Positions 12,398-21,144 of a DNA stretch of 64,000 bases are shown here, one piece after another. This DNA is from Mesostigma viride (taxonomy: Eukaryota > Streptophyta > Mesostigmatophyceae > Mesostigmatales > Mesostigmataceae): assembly GCA_009746045.1 (NCBI GenBank), contig RPFO01000276.1, positions 3,566,193-3,630,192 on the forward strand, given 5' to 3'. A model generated the notes under the pieces. That model worked only from the letters and a program-made list of their open reading frames with translations, ran no database searches and had not been told where the DNA came from. How positions within the stretch are numbered: position 1 is the stretch's first letter; every line of letters begins with the position of its first letter. A program made the translations under genes and the position numbers.

Positions 12398-13446
12398 GGG
12401 GTTGCCATGCAGGGGCACACGGTGCCACGTGTTGCCACGCCCCTGAGAGCCACTGCCCCCTTGGTGGGAGGACTTGTGGGTCTTGGGTGCCCCCCCTGGC
12501 TGGCCTGCCCCTTGCGTTTGTGGCCTTGGACACCCTGGACCTTGGGGTCCTGGGCCTGGTTGTTGCCAGTACCCAGGGGGTCCACTGCCTCCTCGATATA
12601 GAGCATGGCAGCTCTGAAGTTGTCCCAGAGGGACTTGAGGCCTGTAAGCAGGGTAGCCAGGACAGAAGGTTGCAAATTAGCTTTTGTTAGCCAGGTGTGG
12701 ATGAGATACCTTGGTTGGAGCTTGAGAAGCTCAAGGTCTTTCTCAATCATTACCCTGTATGTTTTTGCATCCCCAGAGAGGTTATTCTTGTTCACCTTAT
12801 ATGCAGCAAGCCAGTTGAAACGTTCTACTGCTTCCATGTGGTTATTGGTAAGCACTAGCTGTTTCAGATCAGTGATAAAGGTAGGCCACTGTTCAATGGC
12901 TGCTTCAGGTGTCAGGGTACGTTCCTGATAGGTTTGAATCAATGCTCTGATTGCAGGAGATGATTGATGGAATGTGGAGGAGGCCCTGAGAGCCTTAAAC
13001 TGATGTCTAAGGTTAAGACCTTCCATCCCATACTCCAAAGCAAAAACAAATTGCTTAGCTTGTTCAACAGTGTGACCCTCAGGCAAGCCAGCAATATTGA
13101 TTTTGGATTCCTTTTTATGAGGGTTAAACACACCTGTGAGAGGGGGGTTGGCCCTCAAGAAGCCGTCGGTTGCTTGTTGCAGGCGGGTGGGGTCCAGGTT
13201 GATGGTCCCCCGCTCATACCGCGACATCAGGGCGCGCAGGCCCTCGACAGTTTGCAGCTGGTTAGCTGTTAACTGCTGATCTTGCAACGAGGCCAGCTGG
13301 GCCTGGAGAATGGCGAGCTGTTCCAGGACATCCCCGCTCCTTGGGGGGGCCTCAGCAGGCCTGTTGGGTGCCTGTGGCACCTCTGCACCTCCCCCCAGGG
13401 CCTCCTGGGGTCCTGGCCACCCCCCTGGTTTGGGAGGGGGCCCCAA
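10795..13446 (-). CDS. Retrotransposon gag and integrase
   Basis: A frame of 883 codons. The first part is a gag-like helical region. A low-complexity central section is built on GTT/AAC repeats. The C-terminal half is an integrase: an HHCC zinc domain (HLAMGH and later HCQEC), the catalytic core with Asp in IVGDVMHIN, Asp in RILLDQQF and Glu in GQGVIERTIRSVK, then a basic C-terminal module with KVGTWLGPVTIRG that recalls the GPY/F module. No protease triad is visible upstream of the integrase, which is where Ty1/copia elements normally carry it. The absence of the protease here and its presence in the next frame are seen directly. Confidence 0.87.
12245..12405 (-). repeat. GTT/AAC trinucleotide tracts inside gag
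   Basis: Four runs of GTT (plus strand) are separated by GGGACC-rich linkers. On the minus strand they encode poly-Thr in the long frame, but poly-Asn (with RSQQG linkers) and poly-Gln in the other two, all of which stay open here. Length changes in multiples other than three could shift the frame. Confidence 0.85.
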
Positions 13447-13967
13447 CCCACAGGGCGAACCTGGGGTGGTGGGGGAGGGGGAGGGGGGGTGGTGGCCCTG
13501 GGGGAGCCCGGGGGTGTCCGGGTAACCCCACTGGGTCCAGCCCCATCGGTGGAGGGGCGGGCAGGGGTGTCTGCCGCTCTCTCCTCCTGGCCTCCTCCCG
13601 CATGAGACGCTTCATCTCCTTGCGTACCTCATGCTCCCGGAGGGCTGCCTGAAAGGCAGCCTCATCCTCGGGTATGTCAGGGAGTGGTCTCCCATGATCA
13701 TAGCAGGCCGGACTGGACAGTCCGCCTCTTTGCCCTTCCTCGCGCCCAGGGCCAGCAGTCCCTCCTTGTACTGCAGGGGTTGGGGGGAGAGGGTTTCTTG
13801 CTGGTGGTTTCCAGCGGGGGGGCTTCTTCAGCTACCACCCCATGTTTGGCCAAGATGGCCTCCGTGACCCTGGCTTGGGTTGGAGGACATGGTTTTAAAG
13901 TGTGCTGACCGAGCAAGCTCGGCCAGGTCTTGACTGTCCGCATAGTGCATGGGATAGTCAGCATTTT
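13447..13967 (-). other. Gap between retrotransposon ORFs
   Basis: This 521-bp stretch is GC-rich and has short open frames on the minus strand but no continuous frame joining the first ORF to the gag/integrase frame. It may be a gag portion with one or more frameshifts, since coding-like Glu/Arg-rich peptides appear in different frames. Confidence 0.5.
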
Positions 13968-14840
13968 TTAGAGGTCACGTAACCGCTGGGTGGCCTCGCG
14001 GTACGCGTCCGCCATCGCCTGGTGGGTAGCCAGGCGACGGGCGGCTTCCTCTTCATATTCTTGCCGCTTAGCGGCGAGCCGAAAAGCCGCCTCTCGGCGG
14101 ACCTCTCGGTCCCGCTGCCTCGCTCGGCGTTCTTCATTTGCCACCAGCGCGGCCTGCTCGACCGCCAGGAGCGCTGGGGTAAGATTGATCTCAGTCTCCC
14201 CATCGGGGAGACTGGCAGTGTCGGATACCTCATCGTCGGACATTGGTTGTCCGCCGATGGGTTCCACAGGTTTTCGCACCACCCGTGCGAGTTTAATACT
14301 CTCCATGTCCTTCTTCTTGCGAAGAAGGGACGCAGAGGGTCGCCCAAACGTTAGCTCAATGTGGTTATGTCCCTGGGCGAAAGGGACATTAAGGTTTGAT
14401 GTGGCGGGACGAAAGGTAATCGTCCCGTCCGGTGCCACCGAGGCCGTCTGACGGGGCATACGCTCCCGAAGAGATGGCAACGTGGGGCCGGACTGTGGAG
14501 CCTCAGTGGGGTTTACCACCGAGGTCTCCGCAGCCATGGCCGCGCCAGCCGTGGTTGCGGCTGGGGCGGCCGCCGGAGTCGAGGGTAAGCCGGTCTCCCC
14601 GGGGGGAGCCGTCTCGGCCTCCGGCCTCGCAGGGGAGGGGGGTAGGTCGGTCGGCTTTGCAGCCGCCGTCCCCTCGTCCTGGCAACCATTGTGAGTCTTT
14701 TTGTTCTTTTTCTTTTTCTTGGAAATGGCCGCATCGCCAGCCGGCTTCTTGTTGTTGTCTCTGGGCATCCGCCGATCCTGCCCATCATCATCCTCGTTGT
14801 AGGTAAGCTTCTTAGCGACATTCTTGTTCGTGATAGCCAT
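13968..14840 (-). CDS. Retrotransposon first ORF, charged and coiled
   Basis: A 290-codon frame whose ATG lies only 18 bases inside the 5' LTR. The N-terminus is Lys-rich (KKKKKNKK), the middle is Pro/Ala-rich, and the last 80 residues are Glu/Arg/Ala-rich and probably a coiled coil (EERRARQRDREVRREAAF region). It resembles no family that I can name. By position it is the N-terminal gag portion or a separate accessory ORF, separated from the next long frame by about 500 bases in which frames are shifted. The start is chosen as the first ATG after the LTR. Confidence 0.75.
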   Translation of the reverse strand: MAITNKNVAKKLTYNEDDDGQDRRMPRDNNKKPAGDAAISKKKKKNKKTHNGCQDEGTAAAKPTDLPPSPARPEAETAPPGETGLPSTPAAAPAATTAGAAMAAETSVVNPTEAPQSGPTLPSLRERMPRQTASVAPDGTITFRPATSNLNVPFAQGHNHIELTFGRPSASLLRKKKDMESIKLARVVRKPVEPIGGQPMSDDEVSDTASLPDGETEINLTPALLAVEQAALVANEERRARQRDREVRREAAFRLAAKRQEYEEEAARRLATHQAMADAYREATQRLRDL

Positions 14841-14858
14841 GGTAGCAAATAAAATTCA

Positions 14859-15331
14859 AGTTAGAATGCGGTGGGATATATTGCTTGAGAACACTGAAGG
14901 CTGTGAGCAATGAATTGCTTGGTTCATTAGAAAATAGGTTTACCCTTTATCAACGTTCCTCTCACCGGCTGCGCCGCCAGTGACCGTTGGGTGCAGACCG
15001 TTGGCCCGAGGCCACACGATGACAGGTAGCAGTCTAGTCACTGCATCGTGCGATCACAGATCAATGCACGCTGCAGTACGGTCCCTATCTAGGATACTCT
15101 AGTACCGTCCAATGACAGGACACTACGTATACTGGGTACTGACATCTGTCACGTACCTCAGTACCCAAAGTACCTATCTAGGGAAACGTATGCGACTCGA
15201 CTAGCATTCCTATCTGCATAGCCCACGTGGTATTTATATTCACATACCAACGTAGGTTTACAAGGCTTATTCATACGTTGTATTCACAATGCCTTTGAGA
15301 CTTAGTCTACAGCAAAGCATGGAGACTAACT
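14859..15331 (-). repeat. 5' LTR (element orientation)
   Basis: Identical by eye to 7699-8171. The base immediately inside this LTR begins TGAATTTTATTTGCTACC (minus strand) where a primer-binding site is expected. It does not look like the complement of an initiator tRNA 3' end, so priming may use an internal tRNA fragment or another tRNA. Confidence 0.93.
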
Positions 15332-15336
15332 TCCCC
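15332..15336 (+). repeat. Target-site duplication TCCCC, right
   Basis: Matches the five bases at 7694-7698. LINE copy B resumes directly afterwards with CCGCCGACATATTGG, equivalent to copy A just after the same site. Confidence 0.92.
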
Positions 15337-17104
15337 CCGCCGACATATTGGAAGACCGCTGTCCGGGTCATGCTGTACAAGGGCAAGGGGTCCGCCGCGG
15401 ATACCGGCAACTACCGCGGCGTATATGCCTCCAAAGCTGCGTGCTGAAAGTCTTCATGCGTCTCCTGCTGAACCGCATGCGCGCCAGCCTCGATCCCCAC
15501 CTAGGTGAGTCCCAGATGGGCTTCCGTGTTGGTCGCAATTGTGTTATGGTCACTATGTATTACCGCGCGCCGCCTGATCGAGGAAGTGGGCCGCCTGGCC
15601 CCCGGCCTCTTGCCATTGCTATTGATCTTCGTGGATTACACCAAGGCATTCGATACGGTTATATGGGACGCCCTGTGGGTGGTCCTTCACCTGTTCCGTG
15701 TCCCATCGTACATCGTTGAGATCATCCGCCAGTTCTATGAAGGGTCCCAAGCCCCGCAGGTCCGTACCGCCGACGGCGTCACTCCGGCGTTTCCCCTGCA
15801 CACCGGGGTGTGGCATGCAGGGCTGTGTGCTCTCCCCATATCTATTCATCATTATGGTGGACTATATTATGCGGCGTGCACAAGCCCGCTTCGCCCGGGT
15901 GGAGGGGCGCCCGCCGGGGATCGAGGTCACGGAGTACGCCAGCTACGGCGGGGTTGACCCACCCTACCGCCTGAGCGATCTGATCTACGCTGATGACACG
16001 ACACTCGTGGAAACCCCAGAGTCAGCTCAACTGTGGCTAGACAGCTTATCACTGGAATTAAGCGCGGGCGGTGGGGCTTATGATCAGCAAGAAAACGGAG
16101 GTCATGGCCATCGGCTTCCCTGCTGGGATAGCCCCACCCACCCTCCTCTTGCTAGACGGCAGCCCCGTCCCCCCGGCGACTCGCTTCAAGCTCCTTGGCA
16201 GCTGGCTTCCCTCCACGGCCGACGACATCAACACCCGCATTGGCCAGGCCTGCAGGCGGCCCTCCGCCGCCTCGACAGGTTCTGGACCTGTCGCTACGTA
16301 CCTGAGTGAGCGACGCAAGCGCATTCTGTTCAAGGCCCTTGTCCTCAGCATCCTCCTTTATGGCTGCGAGGCGTGGACCCTGGGCCAGGCGCTGAGCCAG
16401 CAGCTCAATGACGGCACCGTCACTCGAATGCTCCGTCATATCCTCGGCGTCCGCTACCAAGAACCGGCCGCACCCGGGCCGAGCTCTACTGTGAGCTCCC
16501 TCTTGTCACCCATACCATCCGACACCGCCGCCTCCTCTTTGCCGGCCATCTTGCCCGCACAGACCAGGTGAATACCGATGTGGGCCCTGCCGGGGGGCTT
16601 AAGACGGGCCAACCAGGTAGACACCTCCTCCTATGGCAGGGTCCCATTGTCCCATCGCAACCCACTGGCAAACTTGCGCGCGCCGGGCACCGGCGCGGCG
16701 CGACCCGGACCTATGTGACACAACTGCTTGAAGATGCAGGGCTTCTGGGACTATCCGTACTCCGCGCCCGCATGATTGACAAGGAGAAATGCCCAGGCTG
16801 CCATCTGCGATAAGCACCTCCCCGAGGGGTATGCTCCTGTTTTCTCCCCACGGGCCCCGCGGCCCGTTGCTAGCCAGGGTAGAAGTCCGCAGGTGGAGGT
16901 TATTGGTCCTGAGGATAGCCGCTACACTACCGCCTCGTCTGCCAGGACAGCTCGGATGAGGATTACATCCCCATCTAGTGCTTAACGCCGGTTGGGGGAT
17001 GATGCAGACGATATTTGTTTAAACTTTTGTGTAATTATTTTTCTAATGAGATTAGCATAGTACTCCGTGGCATGCCTTTGCGCATGACACGCAAGTACTT
17101 ACTT
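15337..17104 (+). pseudogene. LINE copy B, 3' half (reverse transcriptase and C-terminus)
   Basis: Continuation of copy B after the LTR element. Reverse transcriptase blocks are visible in several frames: ICLQSCVLK, GFRV region, IFVDYTKAFDTV near 15622-15660, QGCVLSPYLF near 15820, YADDT near 15987, then the C-terminal LLYGCEAWTL block near 16360 and FAGHLARTDQVNTD near 16540-16580. Indels relative to copy A break the frame at least at 15420, 15560, 16060, 16250 and 16470. The copy ends with the same 3' untranslated sequence as copy A and an ACTT tail at 17090-17104. Confidence 0.87.
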
Positions 17105-17118
17105 AACGGGAGCACGTG

Positions 17119-17161
17119 TTTAATTAATTAATTAATTAATTAATTAATTAATTAATTAATT
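17119..17161 (+). repeat. TTAA microsatellite
   Basis: About 43 bases of uninterrupted TTAA repeats following a partial hairpin module (AACGGGAGCACGTGT at 17104-17118). Position and sequence suggest a retroposon tail or its target. Confidence 0.85.
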
Positions 17162-17164
17162 CCC

Positions 17165-17350
17165 TTGCTGGACGGATGGAGGCCGTGGCTGGATGGAGGC
17201 CGTCGAGTGGGCGAAGCCGCGAAACCGAACTAAGCTAACTCTAAGCTAACCTACTAGAAAATCCTAACTACTCTACTCAGCAAAGCGCACCTTCCTCCTG
17301 GGGGGGTGGTGGCTTGCCCACAGGGGCTGGCGTGCGAGCCTGGACAATAT
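17165..17350 (-). pseudogene. 3' end of second LINE family, inverted fragment
   Basis: On the minus strand this matches the 3' end of the LINE at 17403-18084. Both share the coding tail around TGTGGGCAAGCCACC, the stop near TGAGTAG, and the following GTAGTTAGGATTTTCTAG untranslated sequence. It faces away from its relative, so two copies of the family lie nearly back to back. Confidence 0.7.
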
Positions 17351-17402
17351 CGTCTGCCACCTCTAATTCTTGTGCAACGCTCTAATTGGATTGTTTTTGT
17401 AG

Positions 17403-18084
17403 ATAGATTAGACCGCTGTTGGGGAGCTGGCTTCCTGACACCGCCGACGATGTGGACACCCGCATCGGCCTTGCCTGGGCCAAGCTCCGTTCGCTCACAC
17501 CCTACTGGCGCTCGAAGGGCCTGGGCGGGCACCGCAAGCGCATGCTCTTCAAGGTCCTCGTCCTCACGGTGCTCACGTATGGCGCCGAGGCGTGGACCCT
17601 CCCTCCCAAACTGGCAGCTAGGCTAGACGGCACGGTTTACAGGATGCTCCGACAGGTCCTTAACGTAGGTTTTTCCGAGCGTCCGTCATCAGAGTCTTTG
17701 TATCATGGCATGCCTCGTGTTTCGGACGAGATTAGGCAGCGTAGGATAGCATTTGTAGGACACCTTGCCCGCACCAGCCAGGTCGACACCACCCTCGGTC
17801 TGGCCGGCCCCCAGCGGCTTGGCCAGCCAGGGCGGCACATTCTGACCTGGCCTGGCCCCGCGGACATTCCCAAACGGGTAGGGAAACCTGTCACGAACTA
17901 CGTTCAGATGTTGCTGGACGACCTAGTGGTCCCAGCCCAGTTTGAGCACCGCATCCACTCTCTCTCCCGTCTTTGGACTGTCATGCAGGACAAGACGCGG
18001 TGGAAGAAGATTGTCAAGGCGCACACGCCCGACCCTGTGGGCAAGCCACCTCCCCCCAAGCGGAGGAGGCGTTTTGATGAGTAG
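17403..18084 (+). pseudogene. Second LINE family, C-terminal reverse-transcriptase fragment
   Basis: An uninterrupted frame of about 221 codons contains the C-terminal region of a LINE ORF2: GSWLPDTADDVDTRIG, RMLFKVLVLTVLTYGAEAWTL, then IAFVGHLARTSQVDT and GQPGRHILTWPG, ending in a Lys/Arg/Pro-rich tail. It is clearly homologous to the C-termini of copies A and B but diverged, so it is a different family. The catalytic part is absent (5' truncated at about 17400). The frame remains intact, which suggests a fairly recent insertion. Confidence 0.82.
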
Positions 18085-18277
18085 TGTAGTTAGGATTTTC
18101 TAGATAGCTTCGAGTTAGTATAGTTCGATCACGCGGCTTCCTCCACCCCATCCATCATGGAATATGTGCTACATGACCTCCCCACGGAGGCATGTTATAA
18201 TTTAATTTAATTTAATTAGACCGCTAGGATTGCATGCGTGTATACCCATCCCTCCCTCCCTCCATCCATCCGGGTCA

Positions 18278-18305
18278 CTGCTCCGTGACTCCCCAACGGG
18301 AGCAC
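18278..18305 (+). repeat. Dispersed hairpin module, copy 2
   Basis: Same 28-bp core as at 5426 with C for the first base (CTGCTCC then GGGAGCAC). It is followed by GAGTTTCATTCATTAATTAA and further ATTA repeats. Confidence 0.75.
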
Positions 18306-18492
18306 GAGTTTCATTCATTAATTAATCGATTAATTAATTAATTAAGTAATCAATACGTTGAGTGAGAGAGTTGTCTCACTGAATTTAGTCGCGAGAGGGG
18401 GATATAATTGCCTGTACGTGGCATGAGGGAAGGGGGATCGAGGTCTCTGCCCCCCTACCCGTTGTGGACACTCAGGGATTAACATCACTTAG

Positions 18493-18520
18493 GTGCTCCG
18501 TGACTCCCCAACGGGAGCAT
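18493..18520 (+). repeat. Dispersed hairpin module, copy 3
   Basis: Same core, ending GGGAGCAT, preceded by CAGGGATTAACATCACTTAG and followed by an ATTA-repeat tail to about 18550. Confidence 0.75.
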
Positions 18521-18771
18521 GTGCTTTATTAACTAATTAATTAATTAATCACTTGGCCGTGCACGGGCGCGTGAGCCCAATTCACTCCACCTCTTCCAGA
18601 AAAGATCGCAAGTACCCTTCCATCAAGCTGAGACTGCGGTGATGCCATGAAAGAACTACAGGTGTATGATTTCATATACAGAGCTCGTTGAAAGCTTTGT
18701 GCCATATGTGCGGCATAATCAAGATTTGTAAGCCACACCCAGCAACGTAGGTTGATTCGAAGTCGTAACCC

Positions 18772-18930
18772 AACACCCTGCACATATGCAAAGACGTCCA
18801 TAAATAGATAACCTCTGTGTAATTGATGTAATCAGCATAAAGCGGTCATTCCAACCCCTACACCCTGCGCATACGCAAGTCTTCAATAAATAAATAAATA
18901 GATAACCTCTGTCTAATTGATATAAGCAAT
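18772..18930. repeat. Tandem duplication about 85 bp apart
   Basis: Two diverged copies (18772-18836 and 18857-18930) share ACACCCTGC, a run of ATAAATAGATAACCTCTG and AATTGAT followed by AATCAGC or AAGC. It lies just 3' of the IQ gene. Confidence 0.65.
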
Positions 18931-18954
18931 TCCTCATGGCTGAGCCCGCTGCCC

Positions 18955-20145
18955 TCACGCATCGCCCCCCGGTCTCTCGCCTGCGGCAGCTGCTGCGGGT
19001 TCCCCCCCCCTGGCTGGCAGCGGGACCAAGTTACCCTGGTAGTAGTAATCCTCCCCATGAGTCCGCACCATGTCCTCGTATATCCGCGACATCGGCTTCC
19101 ACCACTTGCTGCCCACGCGCGCCTCCGCCAGCAGCCGGATGTGCTCCTGCTTGGCGCGCCGCAGCCGCTCTCCGGCCGGGGGCAGCGGGTACGAGCGGGC
19201 GTCCACATCATCGGGGATGCCCCACAGGCCGATCCCGTCCGACAGCCGCGCAAACGTGAGCGAGGTCTCGTGCAGCATGCGCTGGCGCGCCGCGTGCGCC
19301 TTGGTGTCGCGCTTCTTGCCCCGCATGTACGCGCCGTGAAGCGACTTGACCTGCTCCGAGAGCGCCTTCTTCTCCTCCTCGGACGGCGTGCTGGTGCCAG
19401 CATACTGCTTGCGCCGCCGCTGCTCGATCCGGCTCAGGACCGCCAACATGCCCCGCGTCTCGTCGCGGCTGGGCACGATGGCAAGCGCCTGGCTGTCACG
19501 GACATCGGCGCCGTCTTCTGACGACCCGGCCACGCTGTGCTGCTGCTTGCGCATCTTTTTATACTGTCGCCTGGCGACAAGCCCCCGGTACCGGGCCTGG
19601 ATCAGCGTCGCGGCCGCGCGGCGGCGCTCCAGCTGCGGTTGCATCCGTTTTCTGGCCACGTGGCGCCTCCAGTGCTTCTGCACCATGGTGGCCGCATTCT
19701 GTAGCCGTAGGCGCTGCCATGCGTCCAATTCCCGGGCAGGCTGCTGCCGAAGCACCTTGAGCTCAGACTCAAACCTCTGTATTCGATTTTGTCGGGCTTT
19801 CCGCTGCAGTTCTTTCACCCGCGCTGCCTGCGCAGCTTTCTTCTCCTCGGCCAGCTGTCGTCGGACTCTATAGCCCTTGTAAACCGCCTGCAATTTCGTA
19901 GCCGCTTGCTGTTCTGTTGCAAGCTTCCGACGGGCTAAATGGCCCCTGTACGCTCGCTGTATAACAATCGCGGCGTCATCTTCATCTTTCCGCGGGTGGT
20001 TCTTTGGGAGTCTTTTCCTGGACTGGTCACCCGCGCTTTTCTCCGCCGCTGCCTGCCTTGGCCTCTGCGTATCCTTCTTGGGACTAACATCCTGTCTAAG
20101 CCCGTAGGGCGACCGCTTGTTGTCATAATATGACCGAGGGGCCAT
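18955..20145 (-). CDS. IQ-motif (calmodulin-binding) protein
   Basis: A single-exon frame of 396 codons starting at ATG 20145. Four IQ motifs are visible, of the form IQxxxRGxxxR: VIQRAYRGHLARRK (about residues 61-74), KLQAVYKGYRVRRQ, MVQKHWRRHVARKR and LIQARYRGLVARRQ (ending near 197). They are separated by Lys/Arg/Glu-rich helical stretches. The C-terminal third is unique, with KWWKPMSRIYEDMVRTHGEDYYYQG near the end. IQ motifs bind calmodulin or calmodulin-like light chains. Proteins built like this are often cytoskeletal, centrosomal or flagellar, but the exact orthologue is not clear. It is divergent to the neighbouring PIG-O gene. Confidence 0.85.
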   Translation of the reverse strand: MAPRSYYDNKRSPYGLRQDVSPKKDTQRPRQAAAEKSAGDQSRKRLPKNHPRKDEDDAAIVIQRAYRGHLARRKLATEQQAATKLQAVYKGYRVRRQLAEEKKAAQAARVKELQRKARQNRIQRFESELKVLRQQPARELDAWQRLRLQNAATMVQKHWRRHVARKRMQPQLERRRAAATLIQARYRGLVARRQYKKMRKQQHSVAGSSEDGADVRDSQALAIVPSRDETRGMLAVLSRIEQRRRKQYAGTSTPSEEEKKALSEQVKSLHGAYMRGKKRDTKAHAARQRMLHETSLTFARLSDGIGLWGIPDDVDARSYPLPPAGERLRRAKQEHIRLLAEARVGSKWWKPMSRIYEDMVRTHGEDYYYQGNLVPLPARGGEPAAAAAGERPGGDA

Positions 20146-20785
20146 ACAGTTTCAGAGGATTTATCTGACACAGTGGTTTACATACAGGGCAGGCTTCGAC
20201 CAAATTGTAAAATTATTGCACGCTGCGGTACAGCCTTGTATGCTATTTACGTGCATGGCAGCCGCCGGTTCTCCTCCATTCTAATAACAATTGATAAATC
20301 CACAGGTTGCTCGACGATGTTCGCAGCATTAGAAATGTAGGCCAACAGAGCCATCATGACAGGCTATAATTATTCCGAATGCCCCTTGCGGCCTTTTGCT
20401 TCATCAGTGCTCGTTTTGCGCGGGCTTTTGAATGTCATGCATGCTATCCACTGCATGCGAGAATCGGGATGCCCCAGACATTGCGAGATGTCCCAGGATC
20501 GCGGGCACTGGGCACTGCGCAGCAGGTCTTGCTGCATTCCGAGGTTGCGTCGCCACTTGTAGCAAGCAGATAGCAGCCACGTGCACGTTAGGAACGACAG
20601 CAGAAGACCTGTTTACCGAAGCCACCCACGTGACCTGGGCAACTACATGGTTTACAAGCTCACAAGTTATGGATGTCGACAGCAGCCCAAGTTATCCTCG
20701 CCATCGTTGGTCGCTCCTCGCTCCCCGCATGTGAAGCAACATCATTTCAAGACCGCATCGCGATTCAAGCGTAAATCAAGATGCC
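20146..20785. promoter_or_regulatory. Shared divergent promoter interval (inferred)
   Basis: A 640-bp interval lies between the start codons of the minus-strand IQ gene and the plus-strand PIG-O gene. No convincing TATA box or gene was found; the assignment rests on position only. Short open frames here show no domain. Confidence 0.45.
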
Positions 20786-21144
20786 ATGTCGAGAGATGCC
20801 CAAGCGCCGGTTTCCCTAGAAAGACACAGGTTACAATGGGAGCACGTCGCAACGCTAGCTTGGCTAATGGTCATCTTCCTGGCTGGGATATTCATATTCA
20901 CCTCTGGTTTTCTCCTAGCCCGGGTGGAGCTCTCAGAAATCAGCACCTGCGACGCACCACCTTTGCAACCGGACGTTGAAGCGGATTTGCTAGCTGCACG
21001 AAATGAGTTTCGTCAGGGGGGCGGTCAGGTGACTGAACAGCGCAAGGCCAGAGCTCCACCGGAGACCTCTGGGCCAACGAAGGGGTGCTGGACTGCAGTT
21101 TCAGGCTTTCGCAAAGTCGTGCTGCTCATCATCGATGCTATGAG
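20786..21144 (+). CDS. PIGO: PIG-O exon 1: membrane anchor and metal-binding Asp
   Basis: Starts at ATG 20786, gives 119 codons plus two bases. Residues about 23-46 form an uncleaved signal-anchor helix ([21 protein letters not shown]), the luminal chain follows, and the exon ends in [10 protein letters not shown] with the first metal-ligand Asp. The donor is AG/GTAATG. Confidence 0.88.

Larger units (their letters stand above)
7699..15331 (-). mobile_element. Full-length Ty1/copia-type LTR retrotransposon
   Basis: A 7,633-bp element bounded by 473-bp direct repeats and a 5-bp target duplication. The internal region is read on the minus strand. In element order it encodes a charged N-terminal ORF, a gag/integrase ORF and a protease/reverse transcriptase/RNase H ORF. 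The reverse transcriptase and RNase H are of copia type. The protease-like domain lies after the integrase rather than before it. The two LTRs appear identical by eye, so the insertion is probably recent, and the three long frames are open. The terminal bases are AGTTAG and CTAACT, an inverted 6-mer, rather than TG and CA. Confidence 0.93.
18085..18954. other. Intergenic with retroposon tails
   Basis: Holds the 3' untranslated sequence of the LINE to about 18220 with an AATTT tail, two hairpin modules with ATTA tails, and a short tandem duplication. No gene is supported. Confidence 0.65.

Noticed and set aside
12128-12690. Plus-strand Val/Cys-rich ORFs opposite gag
   Set aside because: Antisense to the retrotransposon frame and produced by GTT repeats.
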